This document shows positions 17,927 through 27,576 of a stretch of DNA of 64,000 nt, one piece after another. The translations under genes were made by a program, and so were the position numbers. The stretch is from Planctomycetaceae bacterium (lineage in GTDB: Bacteria > Planctomycetota > Planctomycetia > Pirellulales > Pirellulaceae), in contig SYJV01000148.1 of NCBI GenBank assembly GCA_005798335.1, positions 1 through 64,000 on the forward strand, read 5' to 3'. A model generated the notes under the pieces. That model was not told the DNA's origin. It did not search any database and was given only the letters and a program-made list of their open reading frames with translations. Every line of letters starts with the position of its first letter. Position 1 is the first letter of the stretch.

Positions 17927-18775
17927 ATGAAATATGGCATGAACTTATTGTTGTGGACGGGTGAGCTGAACGATAGTCTTTTACCGATTCTCGAAAAGCT
18001 CAAGAAAATGGGCTACGACGGAGTCGAATTGCCGTTCTTCAACCTCGACCTTGATTACGCGGCTTGGGGCAAGCGGCTGGATGATCTTGGCCTGGAGCGC
18101 ACCGGTGTAACGGTGCGCAACGAAGCCGATAATCCAATCAGTCCAAACGCAGCAGCTCGCGCCAAGGGTGTCGAACTCAACCACAAGACACTCGACTGCT
18201 GCGCCGCTGCTGGTTGCCAAACGTTGGTGGGGCCGTTCCATTCCGCCCTCGGTTATTTTACCGGCAAAGGACCCACAGCCGATGAATGGAAATGGGGTGT
18301 GGAAAGCATGCGTGCGACAGCGGAACACGCGCAGAAGGTGAAGGTCAAGCTGGGCGTCGAACCGCTCAATCGCTTTGAATGTTACTTCCTCAATGCGCAC
18401 GCGGATGCCGCCAAATTTGCTCGGGAGGTAAATCACCCTTGGTGCGGTATCATGTACGATACTTTCCACAGCAACATCGAAGAGAAGAGCATTCCAAAGA
18501 CGCTCAAGGAGATCAAGGACGTGCTGTGCCATGTGCACATCAGCGAGAACGATCGCAGCACTCCGGGACAAGGCAACGTCCGCTGGCGCAAGAACTTCGA
18601 CGCTTTGATCGAGATTGGGTATGATGGTTGGTTAGTGATCGAAGCCTTCGGACTTGCCCTGCCTGAACTAGCCGCAGCAACAAAAATTTGGCGTCGCATG
18701 TTCGACGAAGAACTGCAGCTAGCCAAAGATGGGCTGGCGTTCATGAAAAACGAAGTCACCTCACGAAGACGCTAG
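17927..18775 (+). CDS. Sugar phosphate isomerase/epimerase (AP endonuclease family 2, TIM barrel)
   Basis: 282 aa, of the D-tagatose/D-psicose 3-epimerase-like group. It starts KYGMNLLLWTGEL and contains GYDGVELPFF, LGVEPLNRFECYFL, GIMYDTFHSNIEEKS, CHVHISENDRSTPGQGN and WLVIEAFG. The Glu in VEPLN, Asp in YDTFH, His in VHISEN and Glu in VIEAFG are the expected metal ligands. The enzyme probably epimerises or isomerises a ketose in the cytoplasm. The nearby Gfo/Idh/MocA dehydrogenase is a common partner. Its stop falls just before the first REP unit of the RAYT element, so that element landed immediately downstream without damaging the gene. Confidence 0.9.
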   Translation: MKYGMNLLLWTGELNDSLLPILEKLKKMGYDGVELPFFNLDLDYAAWGKRLDDLGLERTGVTVRNEADNPISPNAAARAKGVELNHKTLDCCAAAGCQTLVGPFHSALGYFTGKGPTADEWKWGVESMRATAEHAQKVKVKLGVEPLNRFECYFLNAHADAAKFAREVNHPWCGIMYDTFHSNIEEKSIPKTLKEIKDVLCHVHISENDRSTPGQGNVRWRKNFDALIEIGYDGWLVIEAFGLALPELAAATKIWRRMFDEELQLAKDGLAFMKNEVTSRRR

Positions 18776-18780
18776 CAGCT

Positions 18781-18864
18781 GTAGCCGTCAAGGCTTTCGT
18801 GCAGCGCGGATCAACATCGCGATGCCGAATGTGCTTCATCGAAATGCTTGACGCATTCCGCTAC
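18781..18864. repeat. REP unit A flanking the RAYT
   Basis: Imperfect palindrome related to units B and C: GTAGCCGTCAAGGCTTTCG at the left, AAATGCTTGACGCATTCCGC at the right. Compared with the other two units it lacks ~5 bases (CGGAA) near the left tip. The stop codon of the RAYT gene lies inside its right end. Confidence 0.85.
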
Positions 18865-19457
18865 ACGCTAAGACTTTGATATTTTGGGTCGGATTTTCGA
18901 AAACACTCTGTCCGGCGCAGGAATGCGAGGCAACGCCAGATTTCGTCCCAGCTTGTCTCTTGGAATAGCCGCAATTGACAAGCTCCAGGCAAAAGACAAC
19001 CTGTATAACCGTAGCCTGCATAGCTGTTTATTGGAACTAATCCTCGCCTCTCGGGATTTCTAGCGATATACTCGGCGGTTGCCTGGATTGCGTTTCCCTC
19101 AAGCTCTCTGTCTTTGAGCACATGGTCGTAGGCTTGCTTCTGAAATTCGAAATCAATCCGTCGTAGCGATTCGTTCATGTCGAGTCGGAATCGCTGCATG
19201 GCGTTGAGCTGATTACAACTAGATGCCAGCCCTGTCCACAGCATATGAATATGATCTGGCATCAAGCAATAGATGACGCAAGCGAACTGATAGCGAAATG
19301 CAGCGTGTGTGAGTATCTCGCGAAATCGATACAGCAAACGAGCGTCGAGCCAACCGGACTTCCGATTTTCAATCGTCAGTACCCAATGTACCCAAGTTTC
19401 GCCCTGATAATACTCTATTGGCAAACGAATTAATCTCTCTGGTCTAATTGCGCTCAT
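18861..19457 (-). CDS. REP-associated tyrosine transposase (RAYT, IS200/IS605-like Y1 family)
   Basis: 198 aa. The HUH motif is visible in CLMPDHIHMLW, and the C-terminal part has KQAYDHVLKDREL, where the Tyr is the likely nucleophile, followed by YIARNPERRGLV, a typical RAYT ending. RAYTs are domesticated single-strand DNA transposases that mobilise REP palindromes. Here the gene is bracketed by REP units A and B, and a deleted copy of the same unit follows (B to C). The reading frame is intact with no frameshift, so it may still be active. The stop lies within REP A. Confidence 0.9.
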   Translation of the reverse strand: MSAIRPERLIRLPIEYYQGETWVHWVLTIENRKSGWLDARLLYRFREILTHAAFRYQFACVIYCLMPDHIHMLWTGLASSCNQLNAMQRFRLDMNESLRRIDFEFQKQAYDHVLKDRELEGNAIQATAEYIARNPERRGLVPINSYAGYGYTGCLLPGACQLRLFQETSWDEIWRCLAFLRRTECFRKSDPKYQSLSV

Positions 19458-19469
19458 AGTGCCAATATT

Positions 19470-19559
19470 GTAGCGGAAGCCGTCAAGGCTTTCGGGCAGC
19501 GCGGATCAACATCGCGATGCCGAACGTGCTTCATCGAAATGCTTGACGCATTCCGCTAC
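19470..19559. repeat. REP unit B
   Basis: GTAGCGGAAGCCGTCAAGG (left) pairs imperfectly with the right end ATGCTTGACGCATTCCGCTAC. The unit is nearly identical to unit C and sits 12 nt upstream of the RAYT start. Confidence 0.9.
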
Positions 19560-19668
19560 ACGCTAAGACTTTGGTATTTTGGATCGGATTTTCGAAAACA
19601 CTCTGATAATACTCTATTGGCAAACGATTTAATCTCTCTGGTCTAATTGCGCTCATAGTGCCAATATT
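19560..19668 (-). pseudogene. Internally deleted RAYT derivative
   Basis: This spacer between REP units B and C consists of the last ~46 bases of the RAYT unit (to GAAAACACTCTG) joined directly to the first ~51 coding bases plus leader (ATAATACTCTATTGGC...). Relative to the full copy, ~496 bp (18911-19406) are missing. The bases CTG occur at both deletion ends (18908-18910 and 19404-19406), which suggests a microhomology deletion. The result is a short non-autonomous copy in tandem with its parent. Confidence 0.85.
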
Positions 19669-19758
19669 GTAGCGGAAGCCGTCAAGGCTTTCGGGCAGCG
19701 CGGATCAACATCGCGATGCCGAATGTGCTTCATCGAAATGCTTGACGCATTCCGCTAC
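19669..19758. repeat. REP unit C
   Basis: Near-identical copy of unit B, again with GTAGCGGAA at the left tip and TTCCGCTAC at the right. It closes the deleted derivative and marks the right end of the REP cluster. Confidence 0.9.
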
Positions 19759-19812
19759 GAGATCGGCAGGAAATCGACGAATCTCTTGACGAGTTCCACT
19801 CCGGGATTGCGG

Positions 19813-21129
19813 TTAAGTTAAGGTTGAATCCGCGCCTTTCAAAGCAGCTCGTTTTCGGCGAGCACGTGTAAAAGACAAAATCGAGAGGCCTACATGGATC
19901 GCGATTGCGATTGTGATCTCTACTCTCCCCAGGCGATATCGGACAGGCGTGGGTTGGGTCCAATCAATCTGTCCACTTCGACAATCAATTACGGAAACCT
20001 GTGCCGCTCGCTGATCATTGCTCCATCCCACCGCCAACTTGTCGCCGTCGCTGGAAAATGCCAGGGCGGTCGCAAACGGTTCCGAAATAGTGTGGTTGAT
20101 TTTTCCCAATTTCAAATCGCAGATGACGACAACATCACCATCGATCCAGGCCGCGGTCGTCCGATCCGAAGTAACGCACGCCATGACACAGTTGGGTGAC
20201 TCGGAGAGCGTCTGAGTTACCTTCCCAGACGAATCTTGGATTCTCACACCGAACGAAGTACAAGTAAGCAGCAGGTCCTTTTCAAGAAACGATATGGAAC
20301 GCAAATCGAATCTATCCAGGCCAGGTGGCAACGAATTCTGGCTCAGCCTCTTCAAAAAGTCCAACTCCAATTTCGCCCAGTTTCCTAGCTGAGTTGGTGA
20401 GGAAACGTTCCAGCACTCGATGGTCGAAACCAGCGATCCGACCAGCACATGGGAGTCGTCTTCGGTGAATGACATGACCGGTCCACCTCGGTACAGCAGG
20501 AATGGTCGCCGTGTACTCATTTTCGCGCGAAGCGTCATGGCATCCAATATCGATAAACCATCCCTACCGACCACGGCGACCAATTTTCCGCTCGGCGAAC
20601 GCTCCACCGCATACGCGCTATGTCCCAACGGCAGGCCTCGCGATAAACCGCGTTGATCCAAGTAAATTGGCACCAGACTGCCGTCGTTCCAGTTCGTTGC
20701 CACCACGCATTGGTCATCCACAAACGTCATCGAGCGCGGTGAATTTTCCCCGCGGGAGCTGTTTGGCATGTGCCAGCGTTCCCAATATCTCGCACCGACA
20801 TGACTGCCATGCCGCAGCGCTTCATGGTAGATCTTTCGACCGGAAGTTCGCGCACCGGTGGGGAAAATGCTGAGATCTCGTTCTACTTCGTGCGCGAACA
20901 CGTGCTGCCGACGCGGCTCCATGGACCCGCGTGCGCTAATCACCGAAACCGCCAGTTGCTGGCCATCCGGTGAGAAGGAAATGCACTCAACCCTACTGTG
21001 TCTGTGCCCGCAACCAGAACTACGAGGCAGTATGATCAGGATCGCGACCAGCGAAGTCCACCGCAGCAATTCAAGGGTAGTAAATCCAGCACGGGGAGTT
21101 AGCGTTTTCCTTATTCGCTTCGCCACCAT
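19813..21129 (-). CDS. WD40-like repeat protein with prepilin-like N-terminus
   Basis: 438 aa from the ATG at 21129, which lies one base after the stop of the DUF1501 gene; the track start (TTG, 21153) would overlap that gene. The N-terminus RAGFTTLELLRWTSLVAILIIL has the form of a type IV prepilin signal (G|FxxxE plus a hydrophobic stretch) and is followed by CGHRHSRVECISFSPDGQQLAV, the first of several WD40/TolB-like blades (ALAFSSDGDKLAVGWS, ERSPSGKLVAVVG). A C-terminal membrane segment (ITIAIAIHVGLSILSF) precedes basic residues. A beta-propeller anchored in the membrane and exposed outside is the simplest reading. Function unknown; co-transcription with the DUF1501/PSCyt1 pair is likely. 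Confidence 0.7.
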   Translation of the reverse strand: MVAKRIRKTLTPRAGFTTLELLRWTSLVAILIILPRSSGCGHRHSRVECISFSPDGQQLAVSVISARGSMEPRRQHVFAHEVERDLSIFPTGARTSGRKIYHEALRHGSHVGARYWERWHMPNSSRGENSPRSMTFVDDQCVVATNWNDGSLVPIYLDQRGLSRGLPLGHSAYAVERSPSGKLVAVVGRDGLSILDAMTLRAKMSTRRPFLLYRGGPVMSFTEDDSHVLVGSLVSTIECWNVSSPTQLGNWAKLELDFLKRLSQNSLPPGLDRFDLRSISFLEKDLLLTCTSFGVRIQDSSGKVTQTLSESPNCVMACVTSDRTTAAWIDGDVVVICDLKLGKINHTISEPFATALAFSSDGDKLAVGWSNDQRAAQVSVIDCRSGQIDWTQPTPVRYRLGRVEITIAIAIHVGLSILSFTRARRKRAALKGADSTLT

Positions 21130-21130
21130 C

Positions 21131-22615
21131 TTATGCAAGCACTTCCCGGACAATGCGCCCGTGAATGTCGGTCAAGCGGAAATAGCGTCCTTGGAATTTG
21201 TAGGTTAGCCGCTGGTGATCGATACCCAGCAAGTGCATGACGGTAGCTTGAAAATCGTGCACGTGAACTTTGTTCTCGACCGCGTTGAATCCAAAATCAT
21301 CCGAGGCACCGTAACTGAAACCAGGCTTGACACCGCCGCCGGCCATCCACAAGGCGAATGAGTAGGGATGGTGATCCCGACCCCATTGCTTGGTTTCGGT
21401 GATCTTACCTTGCAGGAACGGAGTCCGACCGAATTCACCGCCCCAAATCACCAAGGTATCCTCCAGCAAACCACGCTGCTTGAGATCTCTTACTAATGCG
21501 GCGCTGGGGGCGTCGGTATCGAAACACTGAATCTTCAACTGACTATTCAGATTTCGATGTTGGTCCCATCCGGCATGCATGACCTGAATGAACTTCACAC
21601 CCCGTTCTGCCAAACGGCGAGCCATGAGGCAATTGAAGGCGAAGGTTCCTTGCTGCATAACATCGCGCCCGTACATGTCGAGCACTGATTGCGGCTCGTC
21701 GGAAAAGTCGGTCAGCTCTGGTACGCTGGCTTGCATCTTGTAAGCCATTTCATATTGCGCGATGCGCGTGGCGATTTCCGGATCGCCAATTTCGCGAAGC
21801 TGCATTTCGTTGAGTCGCGCCAGATCGTCCAGCAATCCTCGGCGCACCGTGGCGGTTAGCCCTTCAGGATTGGATAAGTACAGTACCGGTTCGCCGCTGC
21901 CACGAAATTTAACGCCTTGATACTTGGTCGGTAAGAAGCCGCTGCCCCAATAAAAGTCATAAAAAATCTGACCGCAGCTCGCCTCTTTGTCGCGCGATGT
22001 CATCACGACGAACGACGGCAACTCGTCGGTATCGCGACCTAACCCATAACTTAGCCAAGCACCCATGCTGGGCCGCCCCGCCATTTCCGATCCCGTCAGA
22101 AAAAACGTGATTCCCGGAGCATGATTGACGGCCTCAGTGTGCATCGATTTGATAATGCACAAATCGTCGGCGATCGAAGCCATCTGCGGCGTAAAGTCCG
22201 ATAACCAGTTGCCTGATTGACCATGCTGCGAGAACCGAGTGATTTCGGCCAGCACTGGACGATCGGTTTGAGTGCCGGTCATGGTACTGAATCGTCGACC
22301 GCCGACCACTTCGTCAGGAATCTGCTTGCCGTGCCACTGCCTTAGTTTGGGTTTGTAGTCCAACAAATCGACGTGTGATGGCGCACCGTTTTGAAACAAG
22401 TAGATAACGCGTTTAACCTTCGGAGAAAAATGCGGCAAGTCGGGTAAGCCGCCGGACGTGTCTGTTGACTGAACGCCCTCCGCACCGACCGCGCTATCGC
22501 CGTCCAGCAGCGTCGCCAGAGCAGCCGCGCCGAACCCTGCGGAGGCTCGTCCAAACAGAGCGCGGCGAGTCAGGAGCGCGCTGCGATCTGCAACCAACTG
22601 GGGTACAAAATTCAT
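21131..22615 (-). CDS. DUF1501 family protein (sulfatase-like, Tat-exported)
   Basis: 494 aa. The N-terminus has LLTRRALFGRASAGFGAAALATLL, a Tat signal. Family blocks follow: YLFQNGAPSHVDLLDYKPKL, MTGTQTDRPVLAEI, MHTEAVNHAPGITFFLTG, SYGLGRDTDELPSFVV, VMHAGWDQHRN and WGGEFGRTPFLQGK. DUF1501 proteins have an alkaline-phosphatase/sulfatase-like fold and nearly always pair with a PSCyt1/DUF1549/DUF1553 protein, as here (4-nt ATGA overlap). The biochemical role of the pair is not established. Predicted periplasmic. Confidence 0.93.
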   Translation of the reverse strand: MNFVPQLVADRSALLTRRALFGRASAGFGAAALATLLDGDSAVGAEGVQSTDTSGGLPDLPHFSPKVKRVIYLFQNGAPSHVDLLDYKPKLRQWHGKQIPDEVVGGRRFSTMTGTQTDRPVLAEITRFSQHGQSGNWLSDFTPQMASIADDLCIIKSMHTEAVNHAPGITFFLTGSEMAGRPSMGAWLSYGLGRDTDELPSFVVMTSRDKEASCGQIFYDFYWGSGFLPTKYQGVKFRGSGEPVLYLSNPEGLTATVRRGLLDDLARLNEMQLREIGDPEIATRIAQYEMAYKMQASVPELTDFSDEPQSVLDMYGRDVMQQGTFAFNCLMARRLAERGVKFIQVMHAGWDQHRNLNSQLKIQCFDTDAPSAALVRDLKQRGLLEDTLVIWGGEFGRTPFLQGKITETKQWGRDHHPYSFALWMAGGGVKPGFSYGASDDFGFNAVENKVHVHDFQATVMHLLGIDHQRLTYKFQGRYFRLTDIHGRIVREVLA

Positions 22616-25194
22616 TTCGATAAAGCCTCATCAAGGTTGAGGATCAGTTGACACAGCGTCATCATCGCTGCCTGTTCGACGGCGTCTAGTGCAGGATTGC
22701 GCGGCGATTCTCCGCTGCTGAGCAGTTTTTCGGCCTCGCTCGCATGTTCCGAGAAATGCCGCCGAATCAAGGTCAAACGATTGAGCAAGATCGCCCGCTC
22801 GTCATCCGACACTCGCCGCGAAGTGGCGAGGCGGAACGCGGTTTCGATTCTCGATGCGTCCGTGGACGATGCCAACATAATTCGCTCGGCCAGCGCTCGC
22901 GCCGCTTCTACGTAAGTGACGTCATTCAAAGTCGCCAGCGCATGCAGAGGTGTATTCGTGCGCACCGGCGCAACCGAACAAGTCTGCCGCGCCGCATTGT
23001 CAAAGAACATAGTTGGTCCAACGATGCGTCGCCAAAATGTGTACAAGCTGCGTCGATACAATGACTCGCCATGATCTTGCTGGTAACTTTTCTTGCCGAA
23101 TGTCGCTTCTTCCCAGATTCCGGGCGGCTGATACGGTTTGACGGACGCTCCGCCCAACCGATCGACATACAAGCCGCTGGTCGCCAAGGCGACATCGCGA
23201 ATCATCCACGACGGCATTCGAAATCGAGGCCCGCGCGCCAACAAGCGGTTCTCGGGATCGGCCTCAAGCGCTGCACCAGCTACCTTGGCTGATTGCCGAT
23301 ACGTTGCGCTGGTTACGATTATGCGATGCAGCGATTTGACGTCCCAGCCACTCGATATGAAATCCGCAGCCAACCAGTCGAGCAATTCGGGATTGTTCGG
23401 CCGCTCCCCCTGCAGTCCAAAATCCTCAGTTGTCTTGACTAATCCTATACCAAAGAAAGCCTGCCAAAATCGATTTACGGTCACGCGCGCTGTCAATGGA
23501 TTTTGAGGCTCAATCAACCATTGGGCTAGCTCCAATCGGTTCGCACGTGCGGTTGCGGCAGAGGCAGTATTATTGAATCGCAACGAAACCGGCATCGCTC
23601 CTACAACGGAGGCTGAAGTGGGTTTGTCGTAAGCTCCCTTGCTGAGAACAAAAGTTTCGCGAGGCTTGTCGATTTGGTCCATAATCATGACTTTCGTGAC
23701 ACTGCTGCGCGCAGCGTCGCGCGCTCGCACGGCTGCCAATTGCGATTTCAGCAGCCTGACGTAGTCAGGATCGTTTCCATCTTTTTCGAAGTAACCGATC
23801 GCTTCCAGCAGTTGATCTACGCCGCGTTTGCTTGGTTCAGTTCGAGCGATATAGTTCGGCAGATTCCCAGGCAAGTTAATCGCGACCGATTCCGTCAGTG
23901 GTGTTCCTTCGGCGCGAGGAAATTTTTTCAGCTCGAATTGCTCAACTGCCTTCGCCGCTAGTTCGACCGACTCCTGTGTTCGTTTGACGCGGGTCTCTTC
24001 TTCCGAGGTGGAGAAATCGAGCACAGGTTCTGCTTGTCCGCCTCGACCGGCTCCTGTTTCGCTCATCTGATTAAAGATGTCATACAAACCAAAATAGTCG
24101 CTCATCGTGAACGGGTCGTATTTGTGGTCGTGACATCTTGTGCAAGTAAAGGTCGACCCCAACCAAATCGTGGCGGTAGTTTCCACGCGGTCAAAGATAT
24201 TTTCGACGCGAGTTTCCTCGGCAATTCTTCCTCCCTCGCCGTTGTGCATATTGTTGCGATGAAATCCGCTAGCCAACTTTTGGTCGCGCGTTGCCTGAGG
24301 AATCAAATCGCCAGCCAACTGCTCTACGGTAAATTGGCCGTAAGGCATGTTGCTGTTGATCGCGTTGACCACCCAATCGCGCCACGGCCACATCGTTCGT
24401 TCGGGGTCTCCTTGAAAACCGTTCGTATCGGCATATCTCGCCGCGTCCAACCACTCCCATGCCCAGCGCTCACCGTATGCTTTTGACGTCAACAGTCGGT
24501 CCACCAACTGTTCGTATGCTTGGGGAGAGTCGTTTGCCAAATGACTATCGATCTCGTCGAGCGTGGGTGGCAAGCCAGTCAGATCCAACGTTACCCTGCG
24601 CAGCAGTGCTTCTCGCGTCGCTTCGTCGGCCCAGCGCATGCCACTAGATTGCAACCGAGCTCGCACGAAAGCATCGATGGCATTGCCGGTTGGCAAATGC
24701 CCGGCGACCGAACTTGGTAACTTTGGCGGTACCAGTTCCTCGTACGACCAGTGCTTGCCCCATTTGGCGCCTTGCGCAACCCAAGCGCGTAGAGTCTCAA
24801 TTTGGCCCTGGGTCAACTGTCGCAGCGCATCACGCGGAGGCATCGCCTCGTCCGGATTCGTCGATGTGATTCTGCGGACGATCTCGCTCGCCTGGACATC
24901 GCCCGGCACCACCGCAACTTGGCCGCTCTCGCCCCGACCATAAGCGCCCGCCTGAGAATCCAGCCTCAAGTTCGCTTGACGCGCCTTTTCATCCGGTCCA
25001 TGGCACGAGAAACAAGTATCCGACAAAATCGGCAACACGTCCCGCGAAAACCGTATCTCCTGCGCTCCAACTTGGCCGCACAGCCAGCATGTGGCCAGCA
25101 GCAAACCAAATCGTGGGATTCGAGACCAAAATCGAAGTGCATTTGCTAGAGTTCTCATGACCAACATTCTAAACGAATCGCCACCGAAGTTCAT
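22612..25194 (-). CDS. PSCyt1-DUF1549-DUF1553 protein (planctomycete cytochrome c type)
   Basis: 860 aa. A signal peptide (FGLLLATCWLCGQVGAQE) is followed by a cytochrome-c-like haem site, SDTCFSCHGPDEKARQANLRLD (CxxCH), then the DUF1549 region with LLRRVTLDLTGLPPT and AYGERWAWEWLDAARYADTNG, the TCTRCHDHKYDPFTMSDYF second CxxCH, and DUF1553 with NRFWQAFFGIGLVKTTEDFG and SATYRQSAKV. The last segment is the usual ALATLNDVTYVEAARALAERI. It is somewhat shorter than many family members because of a short middle section. The start is uncertain: the ATGs at 25167 and 25158 also give signal peptides. Exported, possibly redox-linked; the function is unknown. Confidence 0.93.
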   Translation of the reverse strand: MNFGGDSFRMLVMRTLANALRFWSRIPRFGLLLATCWLCGQVGAQEIRFSRDVLPILSDTCFSCHGPDEKARQANLRLDSQAGAYGRGESGQVAVVPGDVQASEIVRRITSTNPDEAMPPRDALRQLTQGQIETLRAWVAQGAKWGKHWSYEELVPPKLPSSVAGHLPTGNAIDAFVRARLQSSGMRWADEATREALLRRVTLDLTGLPPTLDEIDSHLANDSPQAYEQLVDRLLTSKAYGERWAWEWLDAARYADTNGFQGDPERTMWPWRDWVVNAINSNMPYGQFTVEQLAGDLIPQATRDQKLASGFHRNNMHNGEGGRIAEETRVENIFDRVETTATIWLGSTFTCTRCHDHKYDPFTMSDYFGLYDIFNQMSETGAGRGGQAEPVLDFSTSEEETRVKRTQESVELAAKAVEQFELKKFPRAEGTPLTESVAINLPGNLPNYIARTEPSKRGVDQLLEAIGYFEKDGNDPDYVRLLKSQLAAVRARDAARSSVTKVMIMDQIDKPRETFVLSKGAYDKPTSASVVGAMPVSLRFNNTASAATARANRLELAQWLIEPQNPLTARVTVNRFWQAFFGIGLVKTTEDFGLQGERPNNPELLDWLAADFISSGWDVKSLHRIIVTSATYRQSAKVAGAALEADPENRLLARGPRFRMPSWMIRDVALATSGLYVDRLGGASVKPYQPPGIWEEATFGKKSYQQDHGESLYRRSLYTFWRRIVGPTMFFDNAARQTCSVAPVRTNTPLHALATLNDVTYVEAARALAERIMLASSTDASRIETAFRLATSRRVSDDERAILLNRLTLIRRHFSEHASEAEKLLSSGESPRNPALDAVEQAAMMTLCQLILNLDEALSK

Positions 25195-25506
25195 CTAAGA
25201 GTAACTCTGTGACATCAGGTCGCAGTAAATCCCATGCCAGATTCCAGATTGCTCGCAAGGAATGTAAATCTCGCATAATCCTAATTCTCGGCTCGGGCGA
25301 GCACGAATTACTCGCTGTGACGAGGGAACTGGAGAAGAAATCGCGACGCGCCAACTATAGTGAAACCGTCAGCGATGGGTCCGCTGGCCCACAGTTTTCC
25401 CGGCAAAACGGTGGCTAGCGAACATCCACGCAAAAATATACCGGGAAATGTTCGCACCAGAACGTCTCAGACGTCAGCCAGCCTTGGGAATGCGAGGTCA
25501 TTTGTC
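25195..25506. other. Divergent intergenic region
   Basis: Between the PSCyt1 gene (-) and the secreted protein gene at 25507 (+). It should contain both promoters. A GAGG motif near 25491 lies before the ATG at 25507. The + frame is open upstream to 25360, but the hydrophobic signal sequence fixes the start at 25507. No RNA or repeat was recognised. Confidence 0.4.
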
Positions 25507-27357
25507 ATGCACGTACATCGGCTCAATATCTACGTACTTGTCCTCGCTTGGGCGGCGTTATCCTGGTCCAGAAGTACGCTCGCTCAAGATGCAACCCACT
25601 CAGTGGACATCGCAAACATACAATCGTGCTGGGATGATCCAAACGGCTTACCGAATTCTGAGCTCGCGACGTGGTCCGAGGCCATACAAACGGCAAGCGA
25701 ACAAATGTTCGATGGTTCGCTAAGCAAGGAGAATTCGAACCGACTGCAACCTCCGACCGTCCGAGCCGGTTCGACCAATGCTCCTGACCGAGAGCTTTCC
25801 GTCAGCAGCCAATTGCCTAAGCGATGGGAGATTCTGCAATACGGTCAACTTCAAATCAAAGTACATGTTCCGTTTGCAGATGGACCGGACGCTATCCGGT
25901 TTTGGGTAAACGGTTCGCCAGCTCACCCAGCACTCTTGAGGCCAGAAGAAAGTCCTGTCGTTGAAATCGCCGCCGATGGAAGCTCGACCACAACCGAAAC
26001 TTACCACTGGACTTGTCCTCCCTTGGGCCGCATTACCTTGCAAGCAGAATATCGAGTGGGTAACCAATGGAGCGGACTGTCTACGCCACTCCACTTACAA
26101 ATCGCACCGCCAATCACTCCCAGAATCGTCGCCGCTGGAACGGAACAATCGGGCTTGGCTCCCATCGGCACAAACGCAAAGATTATCGATATCCAAAGTA
26201 CGCTCATGGTGCAGTTCGCCAACATCCCAGCCAACGCGACGATCATTGCCAATGCGGGCGAATTCGGGTCGATGCGTGGTGAATCGCTTTCCAACGGCTG
26301 CTTTAGGTTCCCTGTCGAATCCGCACTGGCAACCGGTCGTCATCGTTTGACCTTTCACACCATCGACGAGCAAGCGTGCGGGCTGAGCAGCCCCGATTCT
26401 GAACCGCTGTGGGTCGATTTGTACAATGCCCAATCTCAAATCAATTACCAATATACTTCCGCTCACCGGCGAAAGGCGATCATCGATCACATCGATCAGC
26501 AGATTCGCGATGATCAAATCGCCGATGCGATCAAATCAATACTGATCGTGCCTACCGGGCAGCTTCCGACAGAGAAGGTCAAACCAGAGCCCATACGGGT
26601 GCCGGCACCCGTATCAAACAAGAGCGGAGAAAGCGATTCGTCCTTGCCATCGCCAAAAAACGATTCCTGTTCCGGCGAGCCGAAAGCAGGCAACGATCAA
26701 TCTACGACGAACAACAATTTTTCCATGGCTCACTCCCAATCTCGAACCCAATTGGTGAGACACTTGTCGGCGCATGCGACGCCTTCTTCACCAGCGCAAC
26801 CAGCTTCGGCACCAGTTACCATGCTCACTGAATCCTGGAACCGGATCGAGAAACAAGCAAGATCGACTGCCGGCGAACTCGAACAGATCGAAACTCATCA
26901 AGAAAACGCGCGTCGGGCATTTCTCACTAACCGAGTCGTATCCCAAGTTACCTTTGACGCTCCCGCATACTTTCCGGTGATATCGTTTGGTCCTAATTCG
27001 CAAGAAGACGCTCGCCACGGTTTGGTGATTCTCGAAGGAATGACTCTGGAGGCTACCGCCAGCGGCAAGCTGAAATTGACCTTCAAATATATTCCACCGA
27101 CTCAGCCATGCACTCTCCGTTTGCAACTGCAATTTCGCAGCGAGCATGGTGCACCCTGGAAAACACTGACCGTGCCACCTAGTGAGTTAAAACAATCGGC
27201 AAGTAGAGAGTGTTGCCACGACCAGCAATCCTATAGTTGTGAATTTGACAGTCCCGCCATCGCCCGCAACGCCGGAATGATCGTAGAAGCTCGACGCCGA
27301 GGCTCGGCAAACTTTGGCTATGGCTACACAAACCTCCTAGACCAGCGAGGCTACTGA
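25507..27357 (+). CDS. Secreted hypothetical protein with Ig-like modules
   Basis: 616 aa from the ATG at 25507, chosen because MHVHRLNIYVLVLAWAALSW is a signal peptide with cleavage near STLAQ. The mature protein shows beta-sandwich-like stretches (LQIKVHVPFADGPDAIRFWV, GRITLQAEYRVGNQWSG, TIIANAGEFGSMRGE), then a Pro/Ser-rich linker (residues ~350-440) and another beta-rich domain (VTFDAPAYFPVISFG, LRLQLQFRSEHGAPWKTL). The first region recalls the Ig-like modules of the giant protein at 8055. No enzyme motif is seen. It stands alone on the + strand, divergent from the PSCyt1 operon. Confidence 0.7.
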   Translation: MHVHRLNIYVLVLAWAALSWSRSTLAQDATHSVDIANIQSCWDDPNGLPNSELATWSEAIQTASEQMFDGSLSKENSNRLQPPTVRAGSTNAPDRELSVSSQLPKRWEILQYGQLQIKVHVPFADGPDAIRFWVNGSPAHPALLRPEESPVVEIAADGSSTTTETYHWTCPPLGRITLQAEYRVGNQWSGLSTPLHLQIAPPITPRIVAAGTEQSGLAPIGTNAKIIDIQSTLMVQFANIPANATIIANAGEFGSMRGESLSNGCFRFPVESALATGRHRLTFHTIDEQACGLSSPDSEPLWVDLYNAQSQINYQYTSAHRRKAIIDHIDQQIRDDQIADAIKSILIVPTGQLPTEKVKPEPIRVPAPVSNKSGESDSSLPSPKNDSCSGEPKAGNDQSTTNNNFSMAHSQSRTQLVRHLSAHATPSSPAQPASAPVTMLTESWNRIEKQARSTAGELEQIETHQENARRAFLTNRVVSQVTFDAPAYFPVISFGPNSQEDARHGLVILEGMTLEATASGKLKLTFKYIPPTQPCTLRLQLQFRSEHGAPWKTLTVPPSELKQSASRECCHDQQSYSCEFDSPAIARNAGMIVEARRRGSANFGYGYTNLLDQRGY

Positions 27358-27576
27358 TTTTCCAGAACTCGTCGCGAGCAATCTTGAACCACGCCGCATC
27401 TGAGCAAGTCTGATCACTTCGTAACCCGAAGCGTCAGAGCGTCAGCGAAACCATCATACCCGAACGAGTTGTTGCAATGGATTGCACACCAGGTACACGC
27501 TTGCTGCCCGCAACGGCACTTGACGATCGGTGCCAAAGCGTAGAAACTTTCCCAATGAGACAATTGCAAATTCCCC

